Assembly: GCA_963709155.1 (NCBI GenBank)
Contig: CAVPVD010000007.1
Span: 2,542,001 to 2,606,000, forward strand
From: Bog-159 sp963709155
Lineage (GTDB): Bacteria; Acidobacteriota; Terriglobia; Bryobacterales; Bryobacteraceae
Length of the DNA stretch: 64,000 nt
Direction of reading: 5' to 3'
How positions within the stretch are numbered: the first letter of the stretch is position 1; each line of letters opens with the position of its first letter. A program made the translations under genes and the position numbers. Of the stretch, positions 17,388 to 26,527 are shown piece by piece. The notes beneath the pieces were generated by a model, which had not been told where the DNA came from, did not search any database, and was given only the letters and a program-made list of their open reading frames with translations.

Positions 17388-17921
17388 TCAAGGCAGCGCC
17401 TGGGATTTCAGAATCCGGAGTACCGAGATTATCGTATTCCAACTGCGCGTGGTCGCCGGCGATCCAAAGAGCCTGTCGATCTGGCCGAGACAGCCTATCG
17501 TTTTCATGTGGCGGCGGTACACCCCATAAACGAGACGATTCTGTGAGCCCATGATTCGCACCAGCCAATCTCCACCGTCGGGCAGAGCAATCGGAAGAGG
17601 AACCTGGCGGCGTCCGGTTTCCGACAGGACACTTACAAATTGAACAATATCCGCGGACGGTGGCTCGGGGCCAAACGGATCGGCTAGTTCTAATCGAATC
17701 AGATCGCGGCCGTCGCAGAAAGAGATGGTGGCTTCAAACGGGAGCTTCCGGCGTAATTCGGCAAGGAACTTTGCGCGCAAGCCAGGCTTCCGGACGACAA
17801 GCGTGCCCGCGGCACCCACGTTCACGACATCGTAGATGCCCAGTTCCTTGGCGAGCACGCTCGGACGAAAAGCCCGGTGTCCTCCAACGTTGATGCCGCG
17901 GAAGAAAACGACCAAAGCCAT
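17388..17921 (-). CDS. DUF1697 family protein
   Basis: A 177-residue protein starting VVFFRGINVGGHRAF, the family hallmark of DUF1697 (FLRGINVGG). It continues with ELGIYDVVNVGAAGTLVV and a C-terminal TTRSWNTIISVLRI, both typical. Length matches the family. Biochemical function is unknown. A hairpin repeat (17954-17970) lies just upstream of the start, and the truncated beta-propeller gene ends into it. Confidence 0.85.
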   Translation of the reverse strand: MALVVFFRGINVGGHRAFRPSVLAKELGIYDVVNVGAAGTLVVRKPGLRAKFLAELRRKLPFEATISFCDGRDLIRLELADPFGPEPPSADIVQFVSVLSETGRRQVPLPIALPDGGDWLVRIMGSQNRLVYGVYRRHMKTIGCLGQIDRLFGSPATTRSWNTIISVLRILKSQALP

Positions 17922-17953
17922 GCTTCCTATTGTTGCAGCACCGAACGGTGAAG

Positions 17954-17970
17954 GCCGGCTGAAAGCCGGC
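17954..17970. repeat. Single hairpin module (gccggc/tgaaa/gccggc)
   Basis: One copy of the GCCGGC-tgaaa-GCCGGC module of the dispersed repeat family. It marks the point where the coding sequence of the broken beta-propeller gene loses sense, so it may mark a rearrangement breakpoint. Confidence 0.7.
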
Positions 17971-17971
17971 G

Positions 17972-20130
17972 TTAGCGATTTGATTGACCCAGGACAGGGA
18001 CGGGATGCTGAGAACGCTGCCGCCGTCGATGTAGAGATTATTGCCGATGCTGGTCATAGTCACGGCGGTCCCTATGTATGGGTCATTCAGTGTTACGGAG
18101 TTCGCGGCGGAAATCCCCGACGAGTCAAGCTGCCACGCGGCTACTGCGCCGGCAGCTAACGAGTAGAAAGCGCTTGGAGTGGGCCCGAACGTGATGGCGG
18201 CGGCCGGCATCAATGACCCGGACTGTGCGGTTACGGGGCGTTCCACGCCATAATCGAAGGCGTGCAGCGTGTTTTGGTCGGCCACCACCACCGACGTCGA
18301 CTGGCCGGGAATGGCGCACAGAGCCGACACCGCCGAGCCGAGCAGAATCGTCTGCTCGACCGTCTGCGTAGACATATTCACCTGTAGTACAGCATCCGCG
18401 TAATTCAACGCCACGAATAACCTGGAGGCATCGCTGCTGAGAGCCATCATGGCCGGCTCGCCCCCAAGGGGAATCGTGGATACCAAGGATCCTGTGTCGG
18501 GGCGAACTATGCCAATGCTGTTTCCCAACGTACCGGCATTGTTGTAAGTCAGGGAGACATACAGACGGTCTCTGACCGGGTTATAGACGCCGTAATTAGC
18601 CGTCACCGGGAGTTTAACCAAGCCGTTGGGGTGGCCGGCTGCGGCACCGGCGTAGAGGGAATCGGTGTCACCGCGGACTTAGGCAACGTTATAATCTCAT
18701 TCCCGGTGTTGAACGCGATTTGATTCGCCGGCGTCATGATCAAATTGCCGCTAAACTCGGGCTGGGCAGTGAGCGTGAATTGTTCCGCCGGCAGAAATGT
18801 GTTGAGATTACAACTCGTGATGCCGATGTCATTCGTCCCCGCGATCAGGAAATAAGCACGTTGGTCCGGAACGTCGAGTAGGGGGCTGGCAAAACCGGAA
18901 ATCGGACAGACCCCGAGAACCCTGTTGTGCACGGCATCTATCACGATTCCGTAGCTCGTCACGCATAGGCCATTGCCACACTTCAAATCTGAAAACAACT
19001 GATTACCCCCGGGAGGAGTGACGGAGAGCGCGGCGGAGGGGTTTGACACGCCCTGCGCAGTAATCGCGTAGCTATCGAAACCGGGGCTGGTCGAAAAGCC
19101 GTTCAAACCATAAAGTGTCATCCCGTCATCGCTTAGGGCCAAGACAGTATCCCATCCGGCGCCCGCGTCTTGCGGTAACGCGACTCCGCTACCGTATATG
19201 GTGACTGTGTTTCCCAATGCTCCGGCTCCCCCTCCTTGCAGGACCGCAACGCTATTCGGGCCGGCCGGCAAAGGAACCAGGCTCGTGGCCCAGACGGGGG
19301 AGCCACCCGTGTTATAGAGTGCGAAATCCAGGTCGGGCGTGAAGGCGGTTAGGTTGATGCGCCACAGCACATTGGAGGCGCCCAGCGCTTCGTACAGATG
19401 CAGTCCGTCTTGCGTGACGGCGCTCAGCGAAGGCCGGCTGCCAACCCAGAGTGGATGCGACGCGTTCAGCGAATTAGGGTCGAGTGGGACGATGCTGTTA
19501 CCCAGACCAGGAGCAGCGTCGGGAACAGTCGCGTACAGCATGTTCAGCACCGGCGAGTAGGCCAGATTCTGATTGGGCATGGCCATTCGTATGGCCCCGC
19601 TTGGATCGTTCATGGGCGTTCCCGGCACGGCCAGAGGCAGCGGGGCGATCACGCTCAAAGGGATCACCGCCAGCGAGCCGTTTTCGTCGATGCCTGCCAG
19701 TCCGCCGGTCCCACATCGCACCATGTTCGAATAAATCCATGGAATGGCTGCGGTGCCGGCAGAAGCGTACCCGACCGGCAGAAATCGGTTGGCATCGAGC
19801 GCCCAGAAATAGCGGTCGGAACCATTTGCGCGGCTGAAATAGACCAGCCCTGCATTGGGATCGACCGTGAAACCGCCTGTCGGCGTTCCGACATACGGCA
19901 GTTGTGCCACATCGAGGTGCTGGACGGGGTCACTGATCAATCCCAGCGAGTTGAAATACAGGCGCCCGTTATAGAACTGCGGCGTCTGGCTGAACCCGTA
20001 TGCCAAGCCGGGCAAACCTGGTCCGACGGTTTGGATTCCATTGGCGTCGACGGTCAACTGGTAAAGGGTAAAGGCGGTGTCCTCGGAGTCGTGGCACCAC
20101 ATGGTCGCCGGCGTGGCGCCGTATCGAGGC
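17972..20130 (-). pseudogene. Beta-propeller surface protein, frameshifted and truncated
   Basis: Minus-strand coding sequence for a large YncE/NHL-like propeller protein with many short beta-strand repeats (for example FTLYQLTVDANGIQTVGPG, LGNSIVPLDP, YVSLTYNNAGTLGNSIGIV). The first part (20130-18620) ends in a premature stop after PQPATPTAWLNSR. The next frame continues directly with GLVKLPVTANYGVYNPVRDR down to about 17972. Adding one C in the CCCC run near 18620 would join them, so this is a single-base deletion or a sequencing error. The N-terminus lacks a signal peptide and abuts an unrelated fragment; the C-terminus ends at a hairpin repeat. Probably non-functional. Confidence 0.75.
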
Positions 20131-20352
20131 CTACCGACCCAGGAATCTCCCGGCCTCCGGTCCCAGGCTACCGTCTGGAAACCGGCGCCGCGGCAATGGC
20201 GGAATTGGCCGTTTGCCGAGTTTCTCGTGCCACCTAATCCAGGCTTCTTGCGTAAATATTCCCGCAGGCGCATTCGCCAGCGCCTTTCGGAACTCTTCGC
20301 GCGGCATGTACTTCTCCACCACCTTCACATCAGCGGGCGAGCCGTAAACCAT
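20131..20352 (-). pseudogene. Small fragment, possibly of a nucleotidyltransferase-partner protein
   Basis: In a different frame from the helicase remnant that precedes it, the sequence reads MVYGSPADVKVVEKYMPREE, followed by FRKALANAPAGIFTQEAWIR and ending PPLPRRRFP. This layout resembles small proteins encoded next to AbiEii-type nucleotidyltransferases (a C-terminal xAW..W...G..PLP.R.F pattern), but I am unsure. The reading continues a few codons into the region of the beta-propeller remnant. No nucleotidyltransferase gene is present. Confidence 0.35.
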
Positions 20353-21274
20353 GCGGCTCCAGTAAATACGCGGTGACGTCATCGTAAAGTGACTTCTCCT
20401 TGGGAGCCATCGTGTAATCGTAGATTTGGGCGCATCGTCCAACAAAAGGCCGTTCGAGAAACTCCTGGGCCTGACGCCGCAGAGTCCGCTGTACCACGGT
20501 TTCGATGCGCCGGCGCAACTCCTGGTCCTGGCCGGGCACGAGCTTCCTGTCGTCGCCCTCGCAGAACACATCCCGGAACGTGCGCAGACTTCCCAGCAAT
20601 GTTCCCGTGGGTTCCACGTACTGCACGAGCCCCCAGAGCTCCGTGAGATTATTCTGGATGGGCGTCGCGGTGAGCAGCAGCACCGGGCTGTGCCGCAGGA
20701 AACTGCGGACCCGATCGGCCGTGCGCGCCTCGTCGGAATCCGAACGATACACACCGTCCTTGTCGTATCTGCGGTAGATATTGGCGAACACTTCATGCGC
20801 TTCGTCGATGACGCACAGATCGAACGGTTCGCTGTCGCGAAGGATCGCCGCTCCGCGTTCACTCCCGGCCGCCTCTCTGCCCACGATGTAAACCCCGTGT
20901 CCCGAGAATGCACCTGGCTCCATGCGTCCTTCCACCGCTTGAATGCTGAAGAGCCGGTACAATTCGTCCTGCCATTGACCAACCAGGGGCTTCGGCACGA
21001 CCAGCAGAACGCGCGAAGCCGCCCCTTCCGCACGCAATTGTGCCAGGACAAGACCGGCTTCGATGGTCTTGCCCAGCCCTACCTCGTCAGCGAGAATGCA
21101 GCCCCCTTCCGGGATGCGCTTCAGCGCAAAAATGACGGCGTCGATCTGGTGCGGATTCGGATCGATCCGGCCTTGCCGTTGGGAGGATGCATAACGCTCC
21201 TCCTCGTCGGCACGCCGTAAGCGCACGATCTGTTCCGCCAGATAGCGGCGTTGGATTGGATGGGGTGCGGTCAT
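20340..21274 (-). pseudogene. SNF2-family helicase, N-terminal remnant
   Basis: About 310 residues from the ATG at 21274 (MTAPHPIQRRYLAEQIVRLR). It contains the first RecA-like domain of a SNF2 ATPase: motif I ADEVGLGKTIEAGL, motif II VIDEAHEVFA and motif III LLTATPIQNN. It stops after KSLYDDVTAYLLEP, where intact members continue into the helicase C-terminal domain, so about two thirds of the protein is missing and the product should be inactive. The break coincides with the start of an unrelated fragment. Such single SNF2 proteins are common in defence islands; here it lies next to the intact Zorya operon. Confidence 0.85.
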
Positions 21275-21588
21275 TCTTGCCGGGTGATTTCGCCCTTCTT
21301 TATTATGGTATACAGTTGCCGGGTACATCACGAATTGACGGTTGAGTGAGGCGCTATTTGGACCCCACGGGGTAAACCGAGCGAGGCTCCTGCCGAGGCG
21401 CTCATCAGCGCAAGCGTGGCCAGGTGAATTCAGCAATCCACAAACGACAACAGAAGCAGCCCATTCGCCCATTCCGCTTCGCTATCCGGTCTGCCAATGG
21501 AGCGCCGTTCATGCGGACACGGGCGGCCGATTCATCGAGCGGGTGGTGCATCGCCGGTAACTGCGCGTCCTGCGAATCCGGGGGAGGA
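21275..21588. other. Intergenic region, no feature recognised
   Basis: No supported gene, repeat or clear hairpin is seen in these 314 bases between the stop of zorD and the SNF2 remnant. The short open frames here lack ribosome binding sites and recognisable protein motifs. Confidence 0.5.
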
Positions 21589-24513
21589 TCATTCAGTCCT
21601 CAAGTTCGCCTCTGCCTTCAATCCAGTGAAAAGCTCGCCCCCCAACTCGTCCTCGGGCGGTAATGGACGCAGGAAATCCTCGGCTAGCCGCTGTTTTCTT
21701 TCCATTAACAGATCGAGTCGCTCATCGAAAGTCGGCGCAACTCGCCCTGATGGATCGTGCAAGATAGGCAGATAAACGGATACCTCTTTTGTCTGCCCGA
21801 TTCTGTAGGCGCGGTCGGTTGCCTGGGATTCCACTGCGGGATTCCACCAACGCCCATAATGGACGACGTGGTTCGCCTCAACCACGGTAAGCCCTATACC
21901 CGCCACGAACGGCGACAGAATTAGGACATTGAATCCTGGCCTGACGCGAAAGTCATGCAGAATGGCATTTCGAGTCTTGACACCCGACGCCTTGAGCGAA
22001 CCGCCCCGCATTTTCGTTTCGCCGTTGATGATCCGTACCGGAAGTTGAAACTCCTCCTGGAGGACCTTTGCGAGGATTCCCTGCATGGCCCGGTGACGAG
22101 CGAAAACAATGACCTTCTCCCGCCTTGCACGAATTCGATGAAGCGTCGCAATCACACTGCGCAGCTTGGAAGACTGGCCAACCAATTCGGCGACGCTCCT
22201 GTCCTCTGCGTCGTCAGTAAGCAGAGCTGGGTGCTGATATAGTTGTGCGAAGCGGTGGAGTGCCGAGAGAAATCGGGTGGGCCGATTTTCCGCCGCAAAA
22301 TCCCGCAGCAGGGCTTGGTGTGCCGTAATCTCTTCGTCAGACATATTGCAGTCCAATTTCAAGACCTGCTTCGGAGGAAGGTCGGCCACCTCCGACTTAG
22401 TACGACGGAGCAGGAATGCGTGTTGCTGCTGAAACAGCAGCCTTCTCTTCAGCTCGATCAGACGCCTTTCCTGATCGACCTCCTCCTGAGGGTTCTCGAA
22501 CCGCTCAACGAATTCCTTCGCCGACCCTAGCAACCCGCGCTGGAGAACATCGCAGAGGTTCCACAGATCAAGCAGGCGGTTTTCAACCGGGGTGCCCGTA
22601 CATGCAATGTGCAGGTCCGCTTCGATCGCCTTCATTGCGTGAGAAAGCTTAGTGCTTGGGATCTTAAATTCCTGGGCCTCGTCGCTGATGACAAAAGACC
22701 AAAGCGGCTTTCCGTCCTTCATGTATGCAAAACTGTGCTGGTAGTTCTTCACAGTTTCGTAATTAGTGATCACAACCTTGTGCCGTTGAATTCTATTCAG
22801 GTCCAGTACCGGTTTGCCAATTTCGACCTCGGCACCCTCGGCATCATGGCAACGGAGTTGAGCCAATTGATCACCGTGAAGTGAGAGCACTGGCCAGAAG
22901 ATTACACCGTCGTTGGTAAAGAAGTTTTCCATCTCCGTCTCCCAGGTCCTTGTGTCGAGGAGAATGAGCGGAGCAACGATCAGTATAGGGCGAAAAGGCG
23001 GCTCAAGCCTCGATAAGTCTGGGAATTTGCCGGACTCGATGCACCATGCGAGGAAGGTAAGTACTTGAACCGTCTTCCCGACACCCATATCATCGGCAAG
23101 TAAGACTCCCTTGCGACCCGGAATCTGGGCGCAAGTCTGTAGCCACTGCACACCGTGCTCCTGGTGGGGATGCAGGGTGCGGTCTTGCCGGAGGGCCCGT
23201 GGTCGCGCGAAGTCGGCTGCGCCGGCGAACTGCTTGGCTGTTTCGGCTTCGGAGAGAAATCCGCTCCGAACGGATTCCTCATTGGTTTCGATTAGTAGGT
23301 ACTTCTTCGAGACCTGAGTTTGTCCTGAACTGACTTCTCCGATTTCCCCGTTCGAGTTGTCTCTACCATCGTCAGGCCGAACCTCAGAGGTCGAATCCTC
23401 CAAACCCGACACAGCAGGTACAGCCTCGGCGCCGGCCTGCGCCCCCTGTTCACCCTCGGAAGCTTGGCCGGCGGCTGGCTCCTGCTCGGGTGGCCGCAGT
23501 TCCCTGCCAGCACCGGAGTGCCAGAGCGCCGCCATCGTTGGTTCCACGGAGTTCGGACGCGGCGTCGGGGCGAACTGGAATTCACCGATGCCGATCACCC
23601 GGTCGCCATACGGTAGACTGACCTGATCGGCGATGCCATCAAAAGCCTGAACCGGATCTCGTTTTAGTCTCTCTTTTAGGTCACCCTTGACATTGCGGAC
23701 CCGTTTCATCCGCTTCAAAACTTCGTGTTGTTCGTCGGTCAGAACAACACGGACCCGTCCTAATCCTGGCCTGTCTAGGGAGTACAGCTTTTCCGCACCA
23801 GGGTTACGCTCAAAGACCTGGTGGAATTCCTCGCTCGCAAGCTCCGGGCATCGCGGCAGAAAGGTCAGCGCACCGTCCTGGTCTTCCCTCATATCAAGGC
23901 CAAGGGTAGACGGCACGATCACGTCGTTATTTTCCAGCGCGCTGTCTAAGGTGGCGCCGACCCCCTTCGCGCAACCCTTTACCTTCGCAAACGTCAGCCA
24001 ACTGCTCTGCGGGGTCTTTGCATCTGGCGGCAGGGCATTGAATGCGTCCATCGCCTCAACTAAACCGTACATCTGGAAATCGAGCAGGAAAACCTCTTTG
24101 CTAGCGGCTCGCCTCACGTAGTAACCTAAGCGGTCTAGGTACGCGGCTATTCCGGCCAGCACAAACGTGTATCGGTATTGAAAGTCCGACCGCCCAAGGT
24201 CGCTCCTTCGATCAATCTTCAAAAGGAACGGACTGTGTGGCGCCCATGCTCCAATTAGGCTTACAGGCATGTCGGTTTGGATGGCTTCGAAGTTCTCGTA
24301 AGGTACGCGGACAGCACCTTCCGTCTCCTCTGCAAGGCCCAGTTCAAGCAACTGCTCGATCTCGATGGATGTCCGCCAGCCGCCGGTTGCAAGCAGCGCG
24401 TCCTGCGGCCAGTATTCGCGTCTGGATGGTTTCCGCGGGCCTCGAATCGTCAACCCTGCGGCCTCCGCTGAGATTGCAACCGAACCGCCGAAGCTGTGAA
24501 TCGCGAATGTCAC
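21589..24513 (-). CDS. zorD: Zorya ZorD, SNF2-family helicase/translocase
   Basis: A 974-residue protein with a ZorD-specific N-terminal half (1-440) that ends in an acidic Glu/Gln/Ala-rich linker (about 340-400). A full SNF2 motor follows: Walker A DDMGVGKT (474-481), motif II DEAQ (611-614), motif III CTGTPVEN, and helicase C with motif VI QATDRAYRIGQTK. In type I Zorya, ZorD is the DNA-translocating effector recruited after ZorAB/ZorC activation and degrades or blocks phage DNA. The start overlaps the stop of zorC as ATGA, and all catalytic motifs appear intact. Codon use and GC look slightly lower than in the flanking operons. Confidence 0.9.
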   Translation of the reverse strand: MTFAIHSFGGSVAISAEAAGLTIRGPRKPSRREYWPQDALLATGGWRTSIEIEQLLELGLAEETEGAVRVPYENFEAIQTDMPVSLIGAWAPHSPFLLKIDRRSDLGRSDFQYRYTFVLAGIAAYLDRLGYYVRRAASKEVFLLDFQMYGLVEAMDAFNALPPDAKTPQSSWLTFAKVKGCAKGVGATLDSALENNDVIVPSTLGLDMREDQDGALTFLPRCPELASEEFHQVFERNPGAEKLYSLDRPGLGRVRVVLTDEQHEVLKRMKRVRNVKGDLKERLKRDPVQAFDGIADQVSLPYGDRVIGIGEFQFAPTPRPNSVEPTMAALWHSGAGRELRPPEQEPAAGQASEGEQGAQAGAEAVPAVSGLEDSTSEVRPDDGRDNSNGEIGEVSSGQTQVSKKYLLIETNEESVRSGFLSEAETAKQFAGAADFARPRALRQDRTLHPHQEHGVQWLQTCAQIPGRKGVLLADDMGVGKTVQVLTFLAWCIESGKFPDLSRLEPPFRPILIVAPLILLDTRTWETEMENFFTNDGVIFWPVLSLHGDQLAQLRCHDAEGAEVEIGKPVLDLNRIQRHKVVITNYETVKNYQHSFAYMKDGKPLWSFVISDEAQEFKIPSTKLSHAMKAIEADLHIACTGTPVENRLLDLWNLCDVLQRGLLGSAKEFVERFENPQEEVDQERRLIELKRRLLFQQQHAFLLRRTKSEVADLPPKQVLKLDCNMSDEEITAHQALLRDFAAENRPTRFLSALHRFAQLYQHPALLTDDAEDRSVAELVGQSSKLRSVIATLHRIRARREKVIVFARHRAMQGILAKVLQEEFQLPVRIINGETKMRGGSLKASGVKTRNAILHDFRVRPGFNVLILSPFVAGIGLTVVEANHVVHYGRWWNPAVESQATDRAYRIGQTKEVSVYLPILHDPSGRVAPTFDERLDLLMERKQRLAEDFLRPLPPEDELGGELFTGLKAEANLRTE

Positions 24514-25874
24514 GGTCTGATACCGAACTCCGAAGAGAGCCTGTAAGCCGCCTTGGGCTCCCAGTCTGCCATGTGCAGTATCCGATTGGTCTGGTCAAAT
24601 TTAAGGTGGTTTCTCAACTCGAACCGACGGGTGCGCAGCGTCACGCCTCTCGCTTCGAAGTCGCCGAAATGGTAGATGTACGCCGCGTGCCCCTTTTCGC
24701 TGAACTCGATGATCAGGAAATGCCCGCCGTACCCTTCGAACTTCATCAAAAAAGCGCTGGTTGTCGGGTGGTCCACAAGGGAATAACAAAGCAGGTCAGC
24801 GCCGTGCTGACTGGACTTCACCTTCCACACATCCGCCTCGGAAACCGCGACCTGAAAATCTCTGATCCGATCATGATACCTAAGCCAGAAATCCTTCCGC
24901 CTCTGATTCTGACTATTCCTGGGAAGTATGGTGTTAAAGAAGAAGACGATGCTGTCACGAGCCAGCCACGACAAATAACGCTGGGCCGCCTCGGGAGCGA
25001 TTGAGCGCCAGTTGCGCGCCGATTCCCGCACTCGGGGATCACCCAGCCTCTTGTGATTTTGGACGTAGGACCGAAGAGCCCGCTGAAAACCCTCCGAACG
25101 TTTGGCTGAGTCGCTCAGAATTAGCGAACCTACGGCCTCAGAAAAAGCATCAGGTAGCGTAAGATCCGACAATACGTTTTCCGTCATCCATTGCAGATAT
25201 CGAAGGCTCCATTCGTTATTTTGGCGGCTCTCCATGCGACGGAGGCGATCGCACGCCGATCTGGCCGCCGAAGCGCGGACTGACATGCCGAGCTTGGTCA
25301 GCGGACCAACGTAGTGCTCATGCAGAACCTCATCGACTGCCCTCTGTCCCGAGCAGATTTCGTCTGATAGAAAGACTGCGGCCTTTTCAGAAAAGAGGGC
25401 ATTGCTAGCCAACCATTTCCGCACGACCGGGTTATTGGCGCCGTAGTTCGTGAACACGGAGACCAAAAGGTTCTCGACGGCACGCGGGTCCTCCATTGCT
25501 CGCCACTCGGCGAAATAGCTGTTCACCATCCCGTACAGGCAGCGGCTCCGCTTTAGCTTCTCTGGATGCTCAGCCAGCGCCGCAACGAACTCAGGCCGAA
25601 GCGCGGTCTCCTCGGCGCTGCAGAGCGCGCGGAGTTGCAGCGCGTCCAGGGCGCCTAGGTCGTAGCGGGCGGCGGCGAACTTTGACCAGACAGCGTCAAC
25701 GTTTACTTTCGGCCGATCCAGCTTGATCACCGTCCGCTTCTGACGGAGGTTGTCCAGGGTACCCCTCAACTGTTGACAAGCATGTTGGCCGTTCACGGGC
25801 GGAAGGGCCGCGCGTTGGCGAATGACATGCGTCTCGGCCGAGAGTTTCTGCAAGGCTCCCAACGTGCAATTCAC
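24510..25874 (-). CDS. zorC: Zorya ZorC, EH-signature domain DNA-binding protein
   Basis: A 454-residue protein assigned as ZorC from position and from its C-terminal EH-signature domain: RRKDFWLRYHDRI (about 326-338), the glutamate in FLIIEFSEKGHAAYIY (E390), and histidines in FELRNHLKF (H423) and ILHMADW (H434). The N-terminal half is helical and charged. In characterised type I systems ZorC binds DNA and links the membrane sensor to ZorD. It is shorter than the Escherichia coli protein as I recall it. Starts and stops overlap zorB and zorD by 4 nt each. Confidence 0.85.
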   Translation of the reverse strand: MNCTLGALQKLSAETHVIRQRAALPPVNGQHACQQLRGTLDNLRQKRTVIKLDRPKVNVDAVWSKFAAARYDLGALDALQLRALCSAEETALRPEFVAALAEHPEKLKRSRCLYGMVNSYFAEWRAMEDPRAVENLLVSVFTNYGANNPVVRKWLASNALFSEKAAVFLSDEICSGQRAVDEVLHEHYVGPLTKLGMSVRASAARSACDRLRRMESRQNNEWSLRYLQWMTENVLSDLTLPDAFSEAVGSLILSDSAKRSEGFQRALRSYVQNHKRLGDPRVRESARNWRSIAPEAAQRYLSWLARDSIVFFFNTILPRNSQNQRRKDFWLRYHDRIRDFQVAVSEADVWKVKSSQHGADLLCYSLVDHPTTSAFLMKFEGYGGHFLIIEFSEKGHAAYIYHFGDFEARGVTLRTRRFELRNHLKFDQTNRILHMADWEPKAAYRLSSEFGIRP

Positions 25875-26527
25875 TGGACCCCTACCTTAATCGATTCCGC
25901 CTCACTTGCCCTCACCCGGATTTTCAGGATTACGCGCCTGCTCTCGTCCGCCGTTGCCTCCTGTTCCTGCTCTCCGCGACCGCTCGCCGACAGCTTCTCA
26001 AGGAAGCAGCCGCGTTCTGCCTCCATGCCCGCCAGATCGGCTAGGGCGTTCTTAACAACTTCCATCGATCGATCCTGGCTCAACCTCAGATTCTTGTTCT
26101 GGCTCTCTTCAGCGCTTCCAGCGTAGCGCTGTGTGTCAGTGTGGCCTTCAACGACAATTGACTCGACGCTGGTTCGAAACTGGTCACTGCACAGAACCTC
26201 GGCAAACTCAGGTATGTATGCCTTCAAGAATTGTTCGCCTGCTGGTTTTAATGTAGACTTGCCCGTCTCAAAATTCATTAAGCGGTCCGGCACGATAACG
26301 AGAATCGCATTTCGATCGCGAGAATCGCGTCGGATGGACCTTTCATTAAAACCCTGCGGGGTCAGGTCGTGACGCAGCTTCTTCAAGAGAACATCTGTGA
26401 CGGCGGCATCCTTGCCGGCCGTGCGGTGTACGAAGACCAGCAGCAAAAGGATGAAGATCACCATGAGGGACGTCATTAAGTCCGTTAGCGAGCTGGCCAG
26501 ATGATCCGTGCTACTTGATTCTTCCAT
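25871..26527 (-). CDS. zorB: Zorya ZorB, MotB-like stator subunit with OmpA domain
   Basis: A 218-residue inner-membrane protein. One helix (about 17-34) is preceded by LASSLTD, whose aspartate D16 is the expected proton-carrying residue of MotB/ZorB stators. A periplasmic OmpA-like peptidoglycan-binding domain follows, with EGHTD (127-131) and the N...L...R pattern N146/L149/R153. With ZorA it should form a proton-driven rotary complex anchored in the cell wall. The gene overlaps zorA by 17 nt and zorC by 4 nt. Confidence 0.92.
   Translation of the reverse strand: MEESSSTDHLASSLTDLMTSLMVIFILLLLVFVHRTAGKDAAVTDVLLKKLRHDLTPQGFNERSIRRDSRDRNAILVIVPDRLMNFETGKSTLKPAGEQFLKAYIPEFAEVLCSDQFRTSVESIVVEGHTDTQRYAGSAEESQNKNLRLSQDRSMEVVKNALADLAGMEAERGCFLEKLSASGRGEQEQEATADESRRVILKIRVRASEAESIKVGVQ

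Noticed and set aside
20340..21274. SNF2 remnant considered as a fifth Zorya component
   Set aside because: It is truncated before the helicase C-terminal domain, separated by 314 bp from zorD and of a different SNF2 branch; it looks like an unrelated decayed defence gene.
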